From: Thermoguttaceae bacterium
GTDB lineage: Bacteria > Planctomycetota > Planctomycetia > Pirellulales > Thermoguttaceae
Assembly (NCBI GenBank): GCA_017939795.1
Contig: JAGBAA010000046.1
Span: forward strand, 1 to 54,754
Length of the DNA stretch: 54,754 nucleotides
Direction of reading: 5' to 3'
Shown here: piece after piece, positions 1-8,805 of the stretch
Layout of the letters: each line of letters begins with the position of its first letter
How positions within the stretch are numbered: the first letter of the stretch is position 1
The notes under the pieces: model-generated
What the model saw: the letters and a program-made list of their open reading frames with translations, nothing else
The model's database searches: none
Told to the model about the DNA's origin: nothing
Program-made: the position numbers and the translations under genes

Positions 1-3000
1 CCGTGCTGCTGAAGTCCCACGAGAGGACGTCCATTCCGACGAGTTCATTCGGCGCGAATTCCATTTTGACGGAATTCAGACCGGAGGCTTCCGCCACGAC
101 CCAGAGTTCTTCTTCCGACGGATTCAGCTCCGCGTTGAGGACATCTACGAACGCGTCGATCTCCATGCCGTGCGTGTCGAGAAGAAGCTCGAGGATAAAC
201 GGATTCGAGTTGTTGAAATCTTCCAGTTCGACCCAGCCTGCCGTCGTCGGCGCGAAGGAAAGCCCGGAGTTTCCGCCGATGGAACCGCGGTTAGCGTCGT
301 CCTTGAACTGGACGTTCAGCTTGCCCGTCGCGGTGTCGTAGGCGGTATCGAGGATGTTTGCGGAGTCATTCGTGACGGTCACGGCCGTTTTTCCGCCGAC
401 GGTCATGATGTCTTTGCCGTTTTCAAGCGAGTAGTCATCGGTGAAAGAGATCGCGTCGTTATGCGCGACGGAAACTTTCCCGTCGTTCTGCTCAAACGCG
501 CCTTCGACGGCCAGCGTTCCGAGACCCTTGACGCTCGTTTCGAAATTCAATTCCGACTTGGCGTTCATGGAAACTTTACCGCCTGCCGTGATGTCGGCTG
601 CGTGAATATTCATCTGCGCCACGGCATTGTCGTAGGCTCCGATCTTGAGCGAGTAACCAACGAATTTATCTTTGTTTGCGTCGCCCTGATTCGTGCTGGT
701 CGCTGTTTTCAGCGTGACGTCTCCATCGTAGAGATTGAATGTCGCTTTGCCTTCACGCCCAATGATCGCGGGGTTGCCGATGCCGTTTGCGGTGATCGTT
801 CCGCCAAACATATTGTAGGTACCCGTCGCGGTGCTGTTCCAGCCAAGCGTCAGCCAGTTCGGAGTCGCCGTTCCGCCGTACTGGTTGATGGATCCTGTGC
901 CATTGGAGAAGCCGGCGAGGAGCCATTCCTGCGTCGAGACAGATCCGCCGTAGATATTGTAGGTTCCGGTCCCGTTATCGCCGACGGCCAGGTTCCTCGC
1001 AGTAATGCTTCCGCCCGTCTGGTTTAGCGTTCCCGTGCTGTCTTTACTGACGTAGAAGGTATTTCCAACAGTTACTTTCGCGTTCCCGCCGATGTTGACC
1101 GTTCCGACAGAGCCCGCCTGGTGTCCGATCCGGAATTGACCGTTGGCTTTGATGTCTGCGTTTCCGGAAATGTCCATGAGGCCTTCGCTCCCACTGAACG
1201 TACCGACGTAAATGTAGGAGTTGGTCTGGATCTGGGCATCGCCGGAAATGTAGGCGTACCCTTTACTTCCGTTTCTCTGTGCGATGATCAGGTCCTGGTG
1301 GTTGCTGAGCTTTCCGCCGGTCATCGTGAGGGTTCCGGTATTGTTTTCGGCGATAATAACACTTTTACCATTGGATGTGATGCTCGCGTTGTCGGAAATG
1401 GTGAGTGATCCGGTATTGTCGTATCCTACGTAAATTACATCTTTTGTGGCGACCTGCGCGTCGCCGGAGATGGTCGCTGTACCAGTGCCGCGGTATCCGA
1501 TCGTGAGGAGCGCACCGATATTTGCAGTACCGCCGGTCATGTTCCACGTTCCGTCACCGCCTGCGATGTGCCCGAAAATGAGGTTGCTGCCCGTAACGAC
1601 TTGACCGCCGGACTGGTTCAAAACGCCTTTTCCGACACGCCCGACGTGCATCTGGCCCTTGGATTCCACCGTACCGTCGTAGAGATTAAACGTGATGTTT
1701 GAGGTGGCGCGGTCGCCGATCTGGAGACCGTGGTTGGTTGAATTGGGTTGATCCATCGCGCCGGTGTTCGTCGCGAGGAGTTTTCCGCCGTACATGTTCC
1801 ACGTCCCCTTGCCGTAGTGTCCGAGCGGGACCCACACCGACTCGATCAGACCGCCGTACTGGTTGACGGTGCCTTCGGCATAGGACTGGTTGTTTCCGAT
1901 ACAGAAATAATTTGTCGTCTTGATCGTTCCGTCGTAGAAATTGAGCGTACCGTTCCCTTTAAATCCGACGTTGAATTCGCTGCCGGTGATCATCGAGTCT
2001 GCCCCGGTGACGGTCATCGTACCGATAGTATTATCATTACTGGCGATCCGGACGGTGCCATTCCAAGTCGAATTATGGAAAAGAAGCGTTCCGTTTCCTG
2101 CATTTCCGACATGAAGCGTACCATTAAATGTGGAATTGCTTGCCGTCATCGAGGCCGTTCCGTAATGTCCGACGGAAATGTTTGCTTTCGTGACGTTCGT
2201 GTTTTCAAAGTTGGCCGTAACTGTATTCGCGGCATCGTAGGCAAGACGAAGCTCACCGTTCGTACTGAACGTTCCGCCGAGGAAATTGACGGACGCGTTG
2301 TCGTAAACCTGGATATGGTCCTGAATGAAGACGGTTCCAGAGGATGTGAAATTGCCGCTGATACGGGGATTCGTCTCAGTGCCGTCTTTGTACGTAACGC
2401 CGGGAACGGAGAGATTTCCATTTTCGGTGACGGTCACGCTGCCGAGGGAGGAAATGTCCATCATGTTTGCCGAAACGGTCGAGGAAATGACGAGGTTTCC
2501 GTAGTTGACGAAGACGTCATTGTCCGTCGTCGGAGTGGAGGCGGTGTTTCCGTCCGCGCCGAGCCATGCGTCCGCGGACGTCCAGTCAGAACCGGCCGAG
2601 GCTGCGTTGAAAATACGGTCCGTCGCGATATAGTTCGGCTTGACGAGTGCCTGGAAAACACGGGAGCCGGAGACAGAAGTCGGATTCGCCATCGTCCAGT
2701 CCTTAGAGTTTCCGGAATTGGAGTTTCCGATCCCGACGCACAACGTTTCGTTCTGGCGGTACATTCGGCCCATTCCGATGACAGTCTGTCCGGTACTGTT
2801 TGCGGCATCGTAGATGTGGAGCTGGAAACTGCCGTGGTCGCCGCCAGTCTGCGGGGTGTCGTTCCAGTCGTAGTCGCCGCCGCTTCCACCATTCAAAGTG
2901 ACGGTGTTGCCGTCCTGGTCAAGAACGGAACCTTTTGTGCCGGATCCAAAATTGAATGGCCAGGATTCGATCAGAAGGGTGGAATTCTGGATCGCCTTTA

Positions 3001-3493
3001 CACCGTCCGCGTCCGCCGTCACGCCGTTGAAAAGCGGCATGAGGGCCGTGTCGTACGATGTATAGAAGTTCGTGCCGGTGACCGCCATGTTCACGACGTC
3101 ATTCGCGTTTCCGGAACGGGCAATTCCCAGTTTGTAGAAGGAATTCGCGTCGGTTCCGGAGTAATTCGGAGCGTCAATGAGTGCCCACTCGGTGTTTCCG
3201 GCTGTGTTTGTCGTCTGCATGTACCAGATCGCGCCGGAGAAACCGTTTCGGATGGACATCGTATTTGCGTAGTCGTACCAGCCTGTTGAACCTACGGAGG
3301 TGCTGCCGTAGTTCGGGATACTTTCTTTCGAAAGGATGAGCTGGTACATGGAGAGATCCTGGATCTGTTTCTGCGCGGCCGTATTTTCTACAAACGCAGT
3401 AAATTCCGCAGCATCAAGAAGCAATGGGGAGACCATGCCTCCCATAATGGCGGCCGTGGACAGGAAACCGATCAGTTTGTGTGTTTTCTTCAT
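1..3493 (-). CDS. Large secreted beta-helix/autotransporter-like repeat protein, partial (C-terminus off the left edge)
   Basis: Translating the minus strand from the ATG at 3493 gives 1164 codons without a stop, running off the window. The protein starts with a signal peptide (MKKTHKLIGFLSTAAIMGG, then hydrophobic residues and an Ala-rich cleavage region). Residues of about 20-75 resemble the start of a processed pseudopilin-like or adhesin mature region. From roughly residue 330 onward it is made of short Gly/Asn/Thr-rich strands of the type GTxNxYGGT, GNAGNGTL, IGDNGTGTYN, which is characteristic of a right-handed beta-helix of the autotransporter-associated strand class. The last visible part (about 1050-1164) is less repetitive and acidic. 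The function is probably cell-surface adhesion or an outer-layer component, by inference. A PEP-CTERM or beta-barrel end would lie outside the window. The plus-strand open frames here are antisense shadows: the minus frame has the signal peptide, promoter and repeat pattern. Confidence 0.85.
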   Translation of the reverse strand, partial: MKKTHKLIGFLSTAAIMGGMVSPLLLDAAEFTAFVENTAAQKQIQDLSMYQLILSKESIPNYGSTSVGSTGWYDYANTMSIRNGFSGAIWYMQTTNTAGNTEWALIDAPNYSGTDANSFYKLGIARSGNANDVVNMAVTGTNFYTSYDTALMPLFNGVTADADGVKAIQNSTLLIESWPFNFGSGTKGSVLDQDGNTVTLNGGSGGDYDWNDTPQTGGDHGSFQLHIYDAANSTGQTVIGMGRMYRQNETLCVGIGNSNSGNSKDWTMANPTSVSGSRVFQALVKPNYIATDRIFNAASAGSDWTSADAWLGADGNTASTPTTDNDVFVNYGNLVISSTVSANMMDISSLGSVTVTENGNLSVPGVTYKDGTETNPRISGNFTSSGTVFIQDHIQVYDNASVNFLGGTFSTNGELRLAYDAANTVTANFENTNVTKANISVGHYGTASMTASNSTFNGTLHVGNAGNGTLLFHNSTWNGTVRIASNDNTIGTMTVTGADSMITGSEFNVGFKGNGTLNFYDGTIKTTNYFCIGNNQSYAEGTVNQYGGLIESVWVPLGHYGKGTWNMYGGKLLATNTGAMDQPNSTNHGLQIGDRATSNITFNLYDGTVESKGQMHVGRVGKGVLNQSGGQVVTGSNLIFGHIAGGDGTWNMTGGTANIGALLTIGYRGTGTATISGDAQVATKDVIYVGYDNTGSLTISDNASITSNGKSVIIAENNTGTLTMTGGKLSNHQDLIIAQRNGSKGYAYISGDAQIQTNSYIYVGTFSGSEGLMDISGNADIKANGQFRIGHQAGSVGTVNIGGNAKVTVGNTFYVSKDSTGTLNQTGGSITARNLAVGDNGTGTYNIYGGSVSTQEWLLAGFSNGTGSINQYGGTATPNWLTLGWNSTATGTYNMFGGTITANGIGNPAIIGREGKATFNLYDGDVTLKTATSTNQGDANKDKFVGYSLKIGAYDNAVAQMNIHAADITAGGKVSMNAKSELNFETSVKGLGTLAVEGAFEQNDGKVSVAHNDAISFTDDYSLENGKDIMTVGGKTAVTVTNDSANILDTAYDTATGKLNVQFKDDANRGSIGGNSGLSFAPTTAGWVELEDFNNSNPFILELLLDTHGMEIDAFVDVLNAELNPSEEELWVVAEASGLNSVKMEFAPNELVGMDVLSWDFSST

Positions 3494-3571
3494 GGGTACT
3501 CTCGATTTTTTACCTGAAAGTTTTTTCGGCAAGGGCACTTTGCACGATATTTCACTAATTACATGACTTTT

Positions 3572-3599
3572 ATTGTACTCCAGTAAATTTAGAATGCAA
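3572..3599 (-). promoter_or_regulatory. Predicted sigma70-type promoter of the beta-helix surface gene
   Basis: On the minus strand there is TTGCAT (3599-3594), a 16-nt spacer and TACAAT (3577-3572). This gives a leader of about 70 nt. Upstream (3600-3650) there are several A/T tracts. Predicted from sequence only. Confidence 0.55.
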
Positions 3600-3671
3600 G
3601 AAATTTTTGGACAAAATTTTCAAAAATCTGGAAATTTCAAGGATTTTTTTGAGAACACTCGCGTTTCTGTT

Positions 3672-3712
3672 AAAAAAACGGGAAATTCCGAATGTGTGGA
3701 ATCTCCCGTTTT
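3672..3712 (-). terminator. Intrinsic terminator of the GH99-like gene
   Basis: On the minus strand, AAAACGGGA pairs with TCCCGTTTT and an inner ATTCC/GGAAT pair extends the stem through one mismatch. A run of seven T follows. It lies 44 nt past the stop of the GH99-like gene. Confidence 0.8.
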
Positions 3713-3755
3713 GAAAGAGCTTGAATCGTTTTTTTGAAATTATCTTTCCGTCGGT

Positions 3756-6692
3756 CTATTTTTCCAGCCGGATGAAGTCGATCTCGACTTTTACGTCTTT
3801 CGTGCTGCACGGATCGAATCGGAGCGACTCGATCTTTCCCTGCCAGGCTTTAGATTCTCCTACCGGGAAAACGTACTCGCGGAATTTTCCGTCAAGGACG
3901 ATCTGGCAGAAGAGGCTCGTCGCCTCCGACTGCGGAATGTTTACCGTTCCCCAGAAAAGCTGCGCCCGGTCGGTTGGGGGTACATTTTCACCTTCTTTCG
4001 GCGTAAGCTTCATCCGAACGACGACTCGCGAACACCGTTTGGAGAGCAGGTTTTCAAAACGCGCCTGGATCGCCGGGTCACGGGTTTTGGTCAGGAAGGT
4101 GAATTTCCCGTCAGCACATTCCGGAGTGCTGATCCCCATCATCGCGTTCCAGATCCGCGGCGCGTCCGCATCGTCGAAATCCGCGTTCATTGCGGCTTGC
4201 GTGTCCGGACGGCGAAAATCGAAATCGTAAGGTCCCAGTCCCACGTCAGCCGGCGTGAAATTCAGAGGCCAGCCCTCCGCAGGTCTCTCGCAGAACGTCT
4301 CGCGGACCGCCTCATACATTCCGAAACCAAATTCGCGATTCGGCTCAGCATAGGAACCTTCGCCCCACTCATTCAGCGGTGCGATCACGATATTCCGCTG
4401 ACCGGAACGCTGGGTGAATTCCCGGCATTTCTCGCAGATAGCGCGGAATTTGTCGACCGTCCGTCCATGAATGACCGTCTGTTTCAGGCCGTGCCAGGGA
4501 CGTGAATCCCAACCGGTCGAGAGATTGGGAAGGAAGGGAAGAATGCCGGTCTGCTGACGTGCTTCCCAGTACGGAACGATGGAATCGACGCAGCAGTCGA
4601 AACTAAAAAATTTAGAGTCGGATGCCAGCCCGCCGTGGTGCATGTAGTGGTAGAGCGACGTCATGTCGAAGCCGGCGTCCGCGAGCCACTGAATGTCGGC
4701 GGGGTCCGTAGAGGCTTCCGGCCACTTCATCGCAATGAAGTAAATGCCAGGAAAACCGGCATTCCGTGCCATTTTTCGGCTCAGGTCCAGCAGTTTCTTT
4801 ACGCCCTCGCCCTTTTTTAGCTCGATCCCTTTTTTTCGGTAGATCTCGCGTACATCATGGTCCATTCCGTCAGGATTCCAGATCATGACGACCGGCTTTC
4901 CGCCGATACGGTAGTATTCCGGCGTACGGAAGTAGTTCTCGATCCAGAATTTCGTCACCTCGGCCTGATCTTCCTCGCTATGGCTCCCCGCCCCATTGTG
5001 GTTTGCCCACATCATAGCCCACTTGAAGAAGGAGCGGTAGCGCGCTTTCTGGAATCCCTTCACCCAGTGATCCAGATGCTGACTTCCGCGGTTCCAGTAC
5101 CAGTCAACGAGGAAGTAGCTGATCCCGTTCTCGACCGCCCATTTTATCTGCCAGTCGATGCACTCCGGATCCGCTTCATCATACCAGCCAAGGACCGGTT
5201 TCCGGATCGGTGCGACCGGGAAAATGCGTTCCCAAGCGGACGGTGATCCCCAGCCGGGGAAATAGAATGCACCGATCTCATACTCGCTTTTGAGCGGTTT
5301 GGGCTCCGGGACGTAATTTGCACGCGGAAGGTCTAGAGATGGAAGGAAATCGATCGGAAACGTGAATTTTTCCGTGACGGTCTGCGCTTCCGGAGCGTTT
5401 CGGTACCGGATCTGCACGACGGCGTTTCCGCGGACGGCCCGCTCCGCCTGAAGTTTCAGTGTACAGATCGTTGAATCAAACGGTTCCAGTTTCGATTGCG
5501 GGAACGCATGGTTCGTGCTTCTCCCGACGATGGAAACTCCATCGGGGAGCTGAATGTCCGCGATCGTCAGGTCTTCCGCAGGCTCCCCTCCGGAATTCAT
5601 GATCCGGAATTCAAACGGAATTGGGCGTCCTGCCCGGCAGATCGCGTCCGTGAGCCCGCCGCCCTCACCAAGTTGGAGTTGTGCCGGTCCCTGCGGTGAG
5701 CTGCTGAATCGGATGGATCGGATGACTGCACGCGTCTGCGGGTCGTTCAGGGAAATGGCGGCCTGAAAGACTTCCGATGGGTCGAATTTTGGGTGTGCGA
5801 TGAGCAGATTGTGGAGACGTGTTTTTCCATCCGGGGTAAGCGGGAATGAGATCTCGAGCGGTTCAGAAAGCCCGCCGCCCGTAAATGTCAGTGACGCGGC
5901 CATTCCGGAATATTCTGCACTCATTTCGAGCGTGCACCAGCATTTTGAGGCACCATCCTCTAGCCGAATGGGAGCGGAATGAAGCTGGGGGGTACGTACG
6001 CCATCCGGATCTTCGGGATGCAATTCCAGTTTCCAGCCGCCTTTCCCAGGTTTTGTGAAGGCCGATCCTGCAGAAGACCAGAACGAATGCCCGGAACCCG
6101 ATCCTGCTGCGTTTTCAGGCTCCGTAAAGTTCCAGAAACCGGAAACAGGCTTGATCCTGTCGAAATTCAGGTCAATGATCTTTACGGAATCGATCGCGAA
6201 ATGGGTCTTTCCCCACATTTCCTGCGGAGCAGAGCCGGGATCCAGACGCAGACGGATGATTTTTCCCTCGGTAAGCCACCCGGGATGGATCCGGACCTTC
6301 CGGAAGATGTCCCCTTCCGCGATGTGCCATTTGGTCATTTTGGAACCGGAAAATCCACCGTAGGGACCCTCTGTCGTGTTCGTGAAGTAAAGCTCACCCT
6401 GAGTCTGGAGATCTGCTTTCATGCAGACCTCCACGACCAGGCCGGGGCGCGTCGTGAAATCGACCGGGGGAAGAAAAAGGATCGGATCACGGCTGACGTA
6501 CGTCCCCTGCAGTGTACCGTCTTTGACGCAAAGCCCCTCCAGACCGCCGCCGGAACGCCAGCCTTCCAGGTCTCCGGGCGTCTCAAAGTCCCAGGAATAG
6601 AGGATGGTTTCTTCTGCTCGGAGATATGTCTGGAAGTTGGGAGAAAAAGAGAGAGCCATGGCGAGGCTCAGAAAAATGAGGAAGGATCTCAT
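3756..6692 (-). CDS. Secreted GH99/WbsX-like glycoside hydrolase with N-terminal beta-sandwich domains
   Basis: A 978-residue exported protein. The chosen start (MRSFLIFLSLAMALSF) begins a signal peptide and has AAGGAG about 9 nt upstream. The frame stays open 62 codons further upstream but that extension has no signal sequence and crosses the previous gene's terminator. Residues of about 27-450 look like beta-sandwich or carbohydrate-binding domains (motifs such as YSWDFETPGDLEGW). Residues of about 470-800 match the GH99-like/WbsX TIM barrel: FYFPGW (476-481), YFLVDWYW (526-533), WAMMWANHN and APLNEWGEGSY (771-781). The C-terminal 150 residues resemble another sandwich domain. Known family members act on alpha-mannan-like or rhamnan-like glycans; the substrate here is unknown. 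The neighbouring upstream gene is a Tat-exported Gfo/Idh oxidoreductase on the same strand. Confidence 0.8.
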   Translation of the reverse strand: MRSFLIFLSLAMALSFSPNFQTYLRAEETILYSWDFETPGDLEGWRSGGGLEGLCVKDGTLQGTYVSRDPILFLPPVDFTTRPGLVVEVCMKADLQTQGELYFTNTTEGPYGGFSGSKMTKWHIAEGDIFRKVRIHPGWLTEGKIIRLRLDPGSAPQEMWGKTHFAIDSVKIIDLNFDRIKPVSGFWNFTEPENAAGSGSGHSFWSSAGSAFTKPGKGGWKLELHPEDPDGVRTPQLHSAPIRLEDGASKCWCTLEMSAEYSGMAASLTFTGGGLSEPLEISFPLTPDGKTRLHNLLIAHPKFDPSEVFQAAISLNDPQTRAVIRSIRFSSSPQGPAQLQLGEGGGLTDAICRAGRPIPFEFRIMNSGGEPAEDLTIADIQLPDGVSIVGRSTNHAFPQSKLEPFDSTICTLKLQAERAVRGNAVVQIRYRNAPEAQTVTEKFTFPIDFLPSLDLPRANYVPEPKPLKSEYEIGAFYFPGWGSPSAWERIFPVAPIRKPVLGWYDEADPECIDWQIKWAVENGISYFLVDWYWNRGSQHLDHWVKGFQKARYRSFFKWAMMWANHNGAGSHSEEDQAEVTKFWIENYFRTPEYYRIGGKPVVMIWNPDGMDHDVREIYRKKGIELKKGEGVKKLLDLSRKMARNAGFPGIYFIAMKWPEASTDPADIQWLADAGFDMTSLYHYMHHGGLASDSKFFSFDCCVDSIVPYWEARQQTGILPFLPNLSTGWDSRPWHGLKQTVIHGRTVDKFRAICEKCREFTQRSGQRNIVIAPLNEWGEGSYAEPNREFGFGMYEAVRETFCERPAEGWPLNFTPADVGLGPYDFDFRRPDTQAAMNADFDDADAPRIWNAMMGISTPECADGKFTFLTKTRDPAIQARFENLLSKRCSRVVVRMKLTPKEGENVPPTDRAQLFWGTVNIPQSEATSLFCQIVLDGKFREYVFPVGESKAWQGKIESLRFDPCSTKDVKVEIDFIRLEK

Positions 6693-6767
6693 TGGTCGGG
6701 ACTCCTTGAGGTTTGAACAGGCTGGAATAGGAAAAAACGGCAAAACGTGCGGTGCTGAAAATTTGAA

Positions 6768-6800
6768 AAAAAGGAGAGGCGGTCCATGCCTCCTCTCCCC
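6768..6800 (-). terminator. Intrinsic terminator of the Gfo/Idh gene
   Basis: On the minus strand GGAGAGG and CCTCTCC form a 7-bp stem directly followed by a run of seven T. It lies about 40 nt past the oxidoreductase stop and ahead of the GH99-like start, so the two genes are probably at least partly separate transcripts. Confidence 0.7.
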
Positions 6801-6837
6801 GTCAAATTTCAGACATGAAAACGCGGATCGGAAAAGG

Positions 6838-8298
6838 TCAGACCGTTTCCGGGACTGCGTAGCCTTTGCGGTACTCACGTTTCAGAAGCGCATTGGCTTC
6901 GTCCGCTCCTTCTCCTGAGAAACGTCCGGTCTTTTCGTCGTAGTTCAGCATTCCGCTCAGAACGATGCCGGAGTTTTCAAACGAAAGATCGTTCGCGGCA
7001 AGGAGTTCAGATGTGTTTGCCAAAAGCTCTTCCCAACGTCCGGCCGTCTTTCCGAAGAGGACTTCTGCGTTCTTCTGCTGGTACGGTTTCCCGACACGAA
7101 ACGCGATGTTCGCGAAATTGCACCATGCCGTCACCTGGTTCGCCAGCTCAACTTCCGCATTCTGGATCGAAGGATCATGCGCCTTGACTGCGTCGATGAA
7201 ATTGCGCTGATGGCCGCCTCCCATGTTGCCCTTGAATTCGCGGATGACCTTTCCGTTTGCGTCGATCGCTTTTCCGGAACCGCGTTGGCCCCAGAACATT
7301 CCGCCCTCGCAGTAGACACAGTATCCGCTTCCCGGACCGGTATGCGTTCCGGCAGATTTGGATTTGGGACCCATCGGAATGTTGGAGAGTCCAATGACCA
7401 TCGGGATCGATCCGGTGTCGAACCAGACAAAATGCACGTTCGGTGTTTCGCCTGCATCGTCGTACGTGAGGCGCGCACCGCCGCCGAGGACCGCTTTCGG
7501 GTAGGCGACCCGGTCAAGCAGCACATTGTTGATCGCGTCGTCAAGCACATGAACGCCCCAGTTCCCCATTTCTCCAGACCCGGTGTTCCAGTCCCAGTGC
7601 CAATCGTAGTGGAACTGCGCACGGTAAAGCGGCTCATCCTGTGCCGGGCCGAGCCAGAGATCGTAGTCGATGCCTTCCGGGATCGGCAGCGGGGTCTCGC
7701 GTTTTCCGATCGAGCGGCGGATGCCGTAGCGGTTGACTGCGCAGGAAAGGATCTCGCCGAGTCCCTTTTCCTCGTGGAGGAATTTCTTGATCTCGGCCTG
7801 CATCGGGTCGCTTCTCTGCTGGGTCCCGACCTGGCAGATCCGGTTGTATTTGCGCGCGGCCTTCACGACCTGGTCGCCCTCCCACTGGGAATGAGAAAGC
7901 GGCTTTTCGACGTAAACGTGCTTCCCGGCCTGCATCGCCCAGATGCTTGCCAGACAGTGCCAGTGATTGCACGTCGCGACGTAAACGGCATCGATCGACG
8001 GATCATCGAAGATCTTCCGCATATCGCGGTACGTTGCGGCCTCCTTGACCCGGGCTTTCGCAGCAAGAAGACGGGCTTCGTCAGGATCCGCGAATGCCGT
8101 CAGACGCACATCATCCATTCCGTTGAAGGCATTCAGATGATCGCCGCCGCGCCATCCGATCCCGATCCCTCCCATGTGGATCTTTTCATTCACGTTCGTT
8201 TCGGCAAGCAGGGCCGGAGCGGGGAGTGCGGAAGCGAGTGCGCCGGCGGCAAAGGTCAGTTTCGTAAATTGACGTCGATTCAGTTTCGTTTGAGTCAT
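6838..8298 (-). CDS. Tat-exported Gfo/Idh/MocA family oxidoreductase
   Basis: A 486-residue NAD(P)-dependent sugar dehydrogenase or glycosidase-type family member. From the ATG at 8298 the protein opens with a twin-arginine signal (NRRQFTKL, Arg8-Arg9, then an Ala/Leu-rich stretch). The Rossmann fold follows, with GGIGIGWRGGDH as the glycine-rich nucleotide loop, DAVYVATCNHWH, and the family hallmark EKP at 131-133. The C-terminal half is the alpha/beta substrate domain (GEMGNWGVHVLDDAI). A TTG four codons upstream is an alternative start; the ATG is preceded by GGAAAAG. Planctomycetes have many such Tat-exported paralogues, usually linked to polysaccharide use. The substrate cannot be read from sequence. 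It lies upstream of a secreted glycosidase. Confidence 0.85.
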   Translation of the reverse strand: MTQTKLNRRQFTKLTFAAGALASALPAPALLAETNVNEKIHMGGIGIGWRGGDHLNAFNGMDDVRLTAFADPDEARLLAAKARVKEAATYRDMRKIFDDPSIDAVYVATCNHWHCLASIWAMQAGKHVYVEKPLSHSQWEGDQVVKAARKYNRICQVGTQQRSDPMQAEIKKFLHEEKGLGEILSCAVNRYGIRRSIGKRETPLPIPEGIDYDLWLGPAQDEPLYRAQFHYDWHWDWNTGSGEMGNWGVHVLDDAINNVLLDRVAYPKAVLGGGARLTYDDAGETPNVHFVWFDTGSIPMVIGLSNIPMGPKSKSAGTHTGPGSGYCVYCEGGMFWGQRGSGKAIDANGKVIREFKGNMGGGHQRNFIDAVKAHDPSIQNAEVELANQVTAWCNFANIAFRVGKPYQQKNAEVLFGKTAGRWEELLANTSELLAANDLSFENSGIVLSGMLNYDEKTGRFSGEGADEANALLKREYRKGYAVPETV

Positions 8299-8550
8299 GG
8301 TCTTTTCCAATTGCTTTGATTTTCTGAAAAAAGGTTGGGAAATGATCCAGCCTTCACGACTCCGATCATAAAATGGATCGGAATGATTTCGGAAGGTTTC
8401 CGCTCTGGAAGACCGGCTTTTCGGAATTCAGGCACAGATCTCTTTCATCATACCATATACCGGAGTTTAAAAAAAGGAGGGACTGAAGTTTTTTGAGGGA
8501 GGGTGGCGGAATTTTCACAAAAAAATTAAAATTTTCCGGCTCTTTCCTGG

Positions 8551-8617
8551 AATTTTTTGAGATTTTTTGAGGTTTTTTGAGATTTTTTGAGATTTTTTGA
8601 GATTTTTTGAGATTTTT
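8551..8617. repeat. Phased 10-bp T-tract repeat (GATTTTTTGA units)
   Basis: About six and a half consecutive decamers of the form GATTTTTTGA, each starting exactly 10 bp after the previous one, with minor variants at the first and third units. T6 runs in phase with the helix are the textbook arrangement for intrinsically curved DNA. The tract ends about 30 bp ahead of the candidate promoter of the downstream beta-helix gene. The remainder of 8299-8550 holds no gene or clear signal. Confidence 0.85.
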
Positions 8618-8648
8618 GCCGTCTTGCCATTTCTGCCAGCCCTCCCCC

Positions 8649-8677
8649 TTTACTTTTCAGAGATATTTTGCTAAAAT
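8649..8677 (+). promoter_or_regulatory. Candidate promoter of the secreted beta-helix gene
   Basis: TTTACT (8649-8654), 17-nt spacer, TAAAAT (8672-8677). The -35 box is poor but the -10 box is good, and the phased T-tracts immediately upstream could compensate. The predicted leader is about 120 nt. Confidence 0.4.
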
Positions 8678-8805
8678 TGAAAACAGAAGAGAGAAACGGT
8701 TTTTGGGAAACCATGCCGATCGTTCGGCGGTCACGAGTCCAGATCCCCGGAAGAAGATCGCCGGTACTCTCATTTCCCCGCCTTTTTTGAATTTTAAGGA
8801 GTTGA

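Noticed and set aside
170..3289. Plus-strand frames of 285 and 513 codons
   Set aside because: They are reverse shadows of the minus-strand beta-helix gene, with atypical composition and no signal peptide or promoter.
6693..6878. 62-codon N-terminal extension of the GH99-like protein
   Set aside because: It overlaps the terminator of the gene upstream and the end of that gene, and it would place the signal peptide inside the protein.
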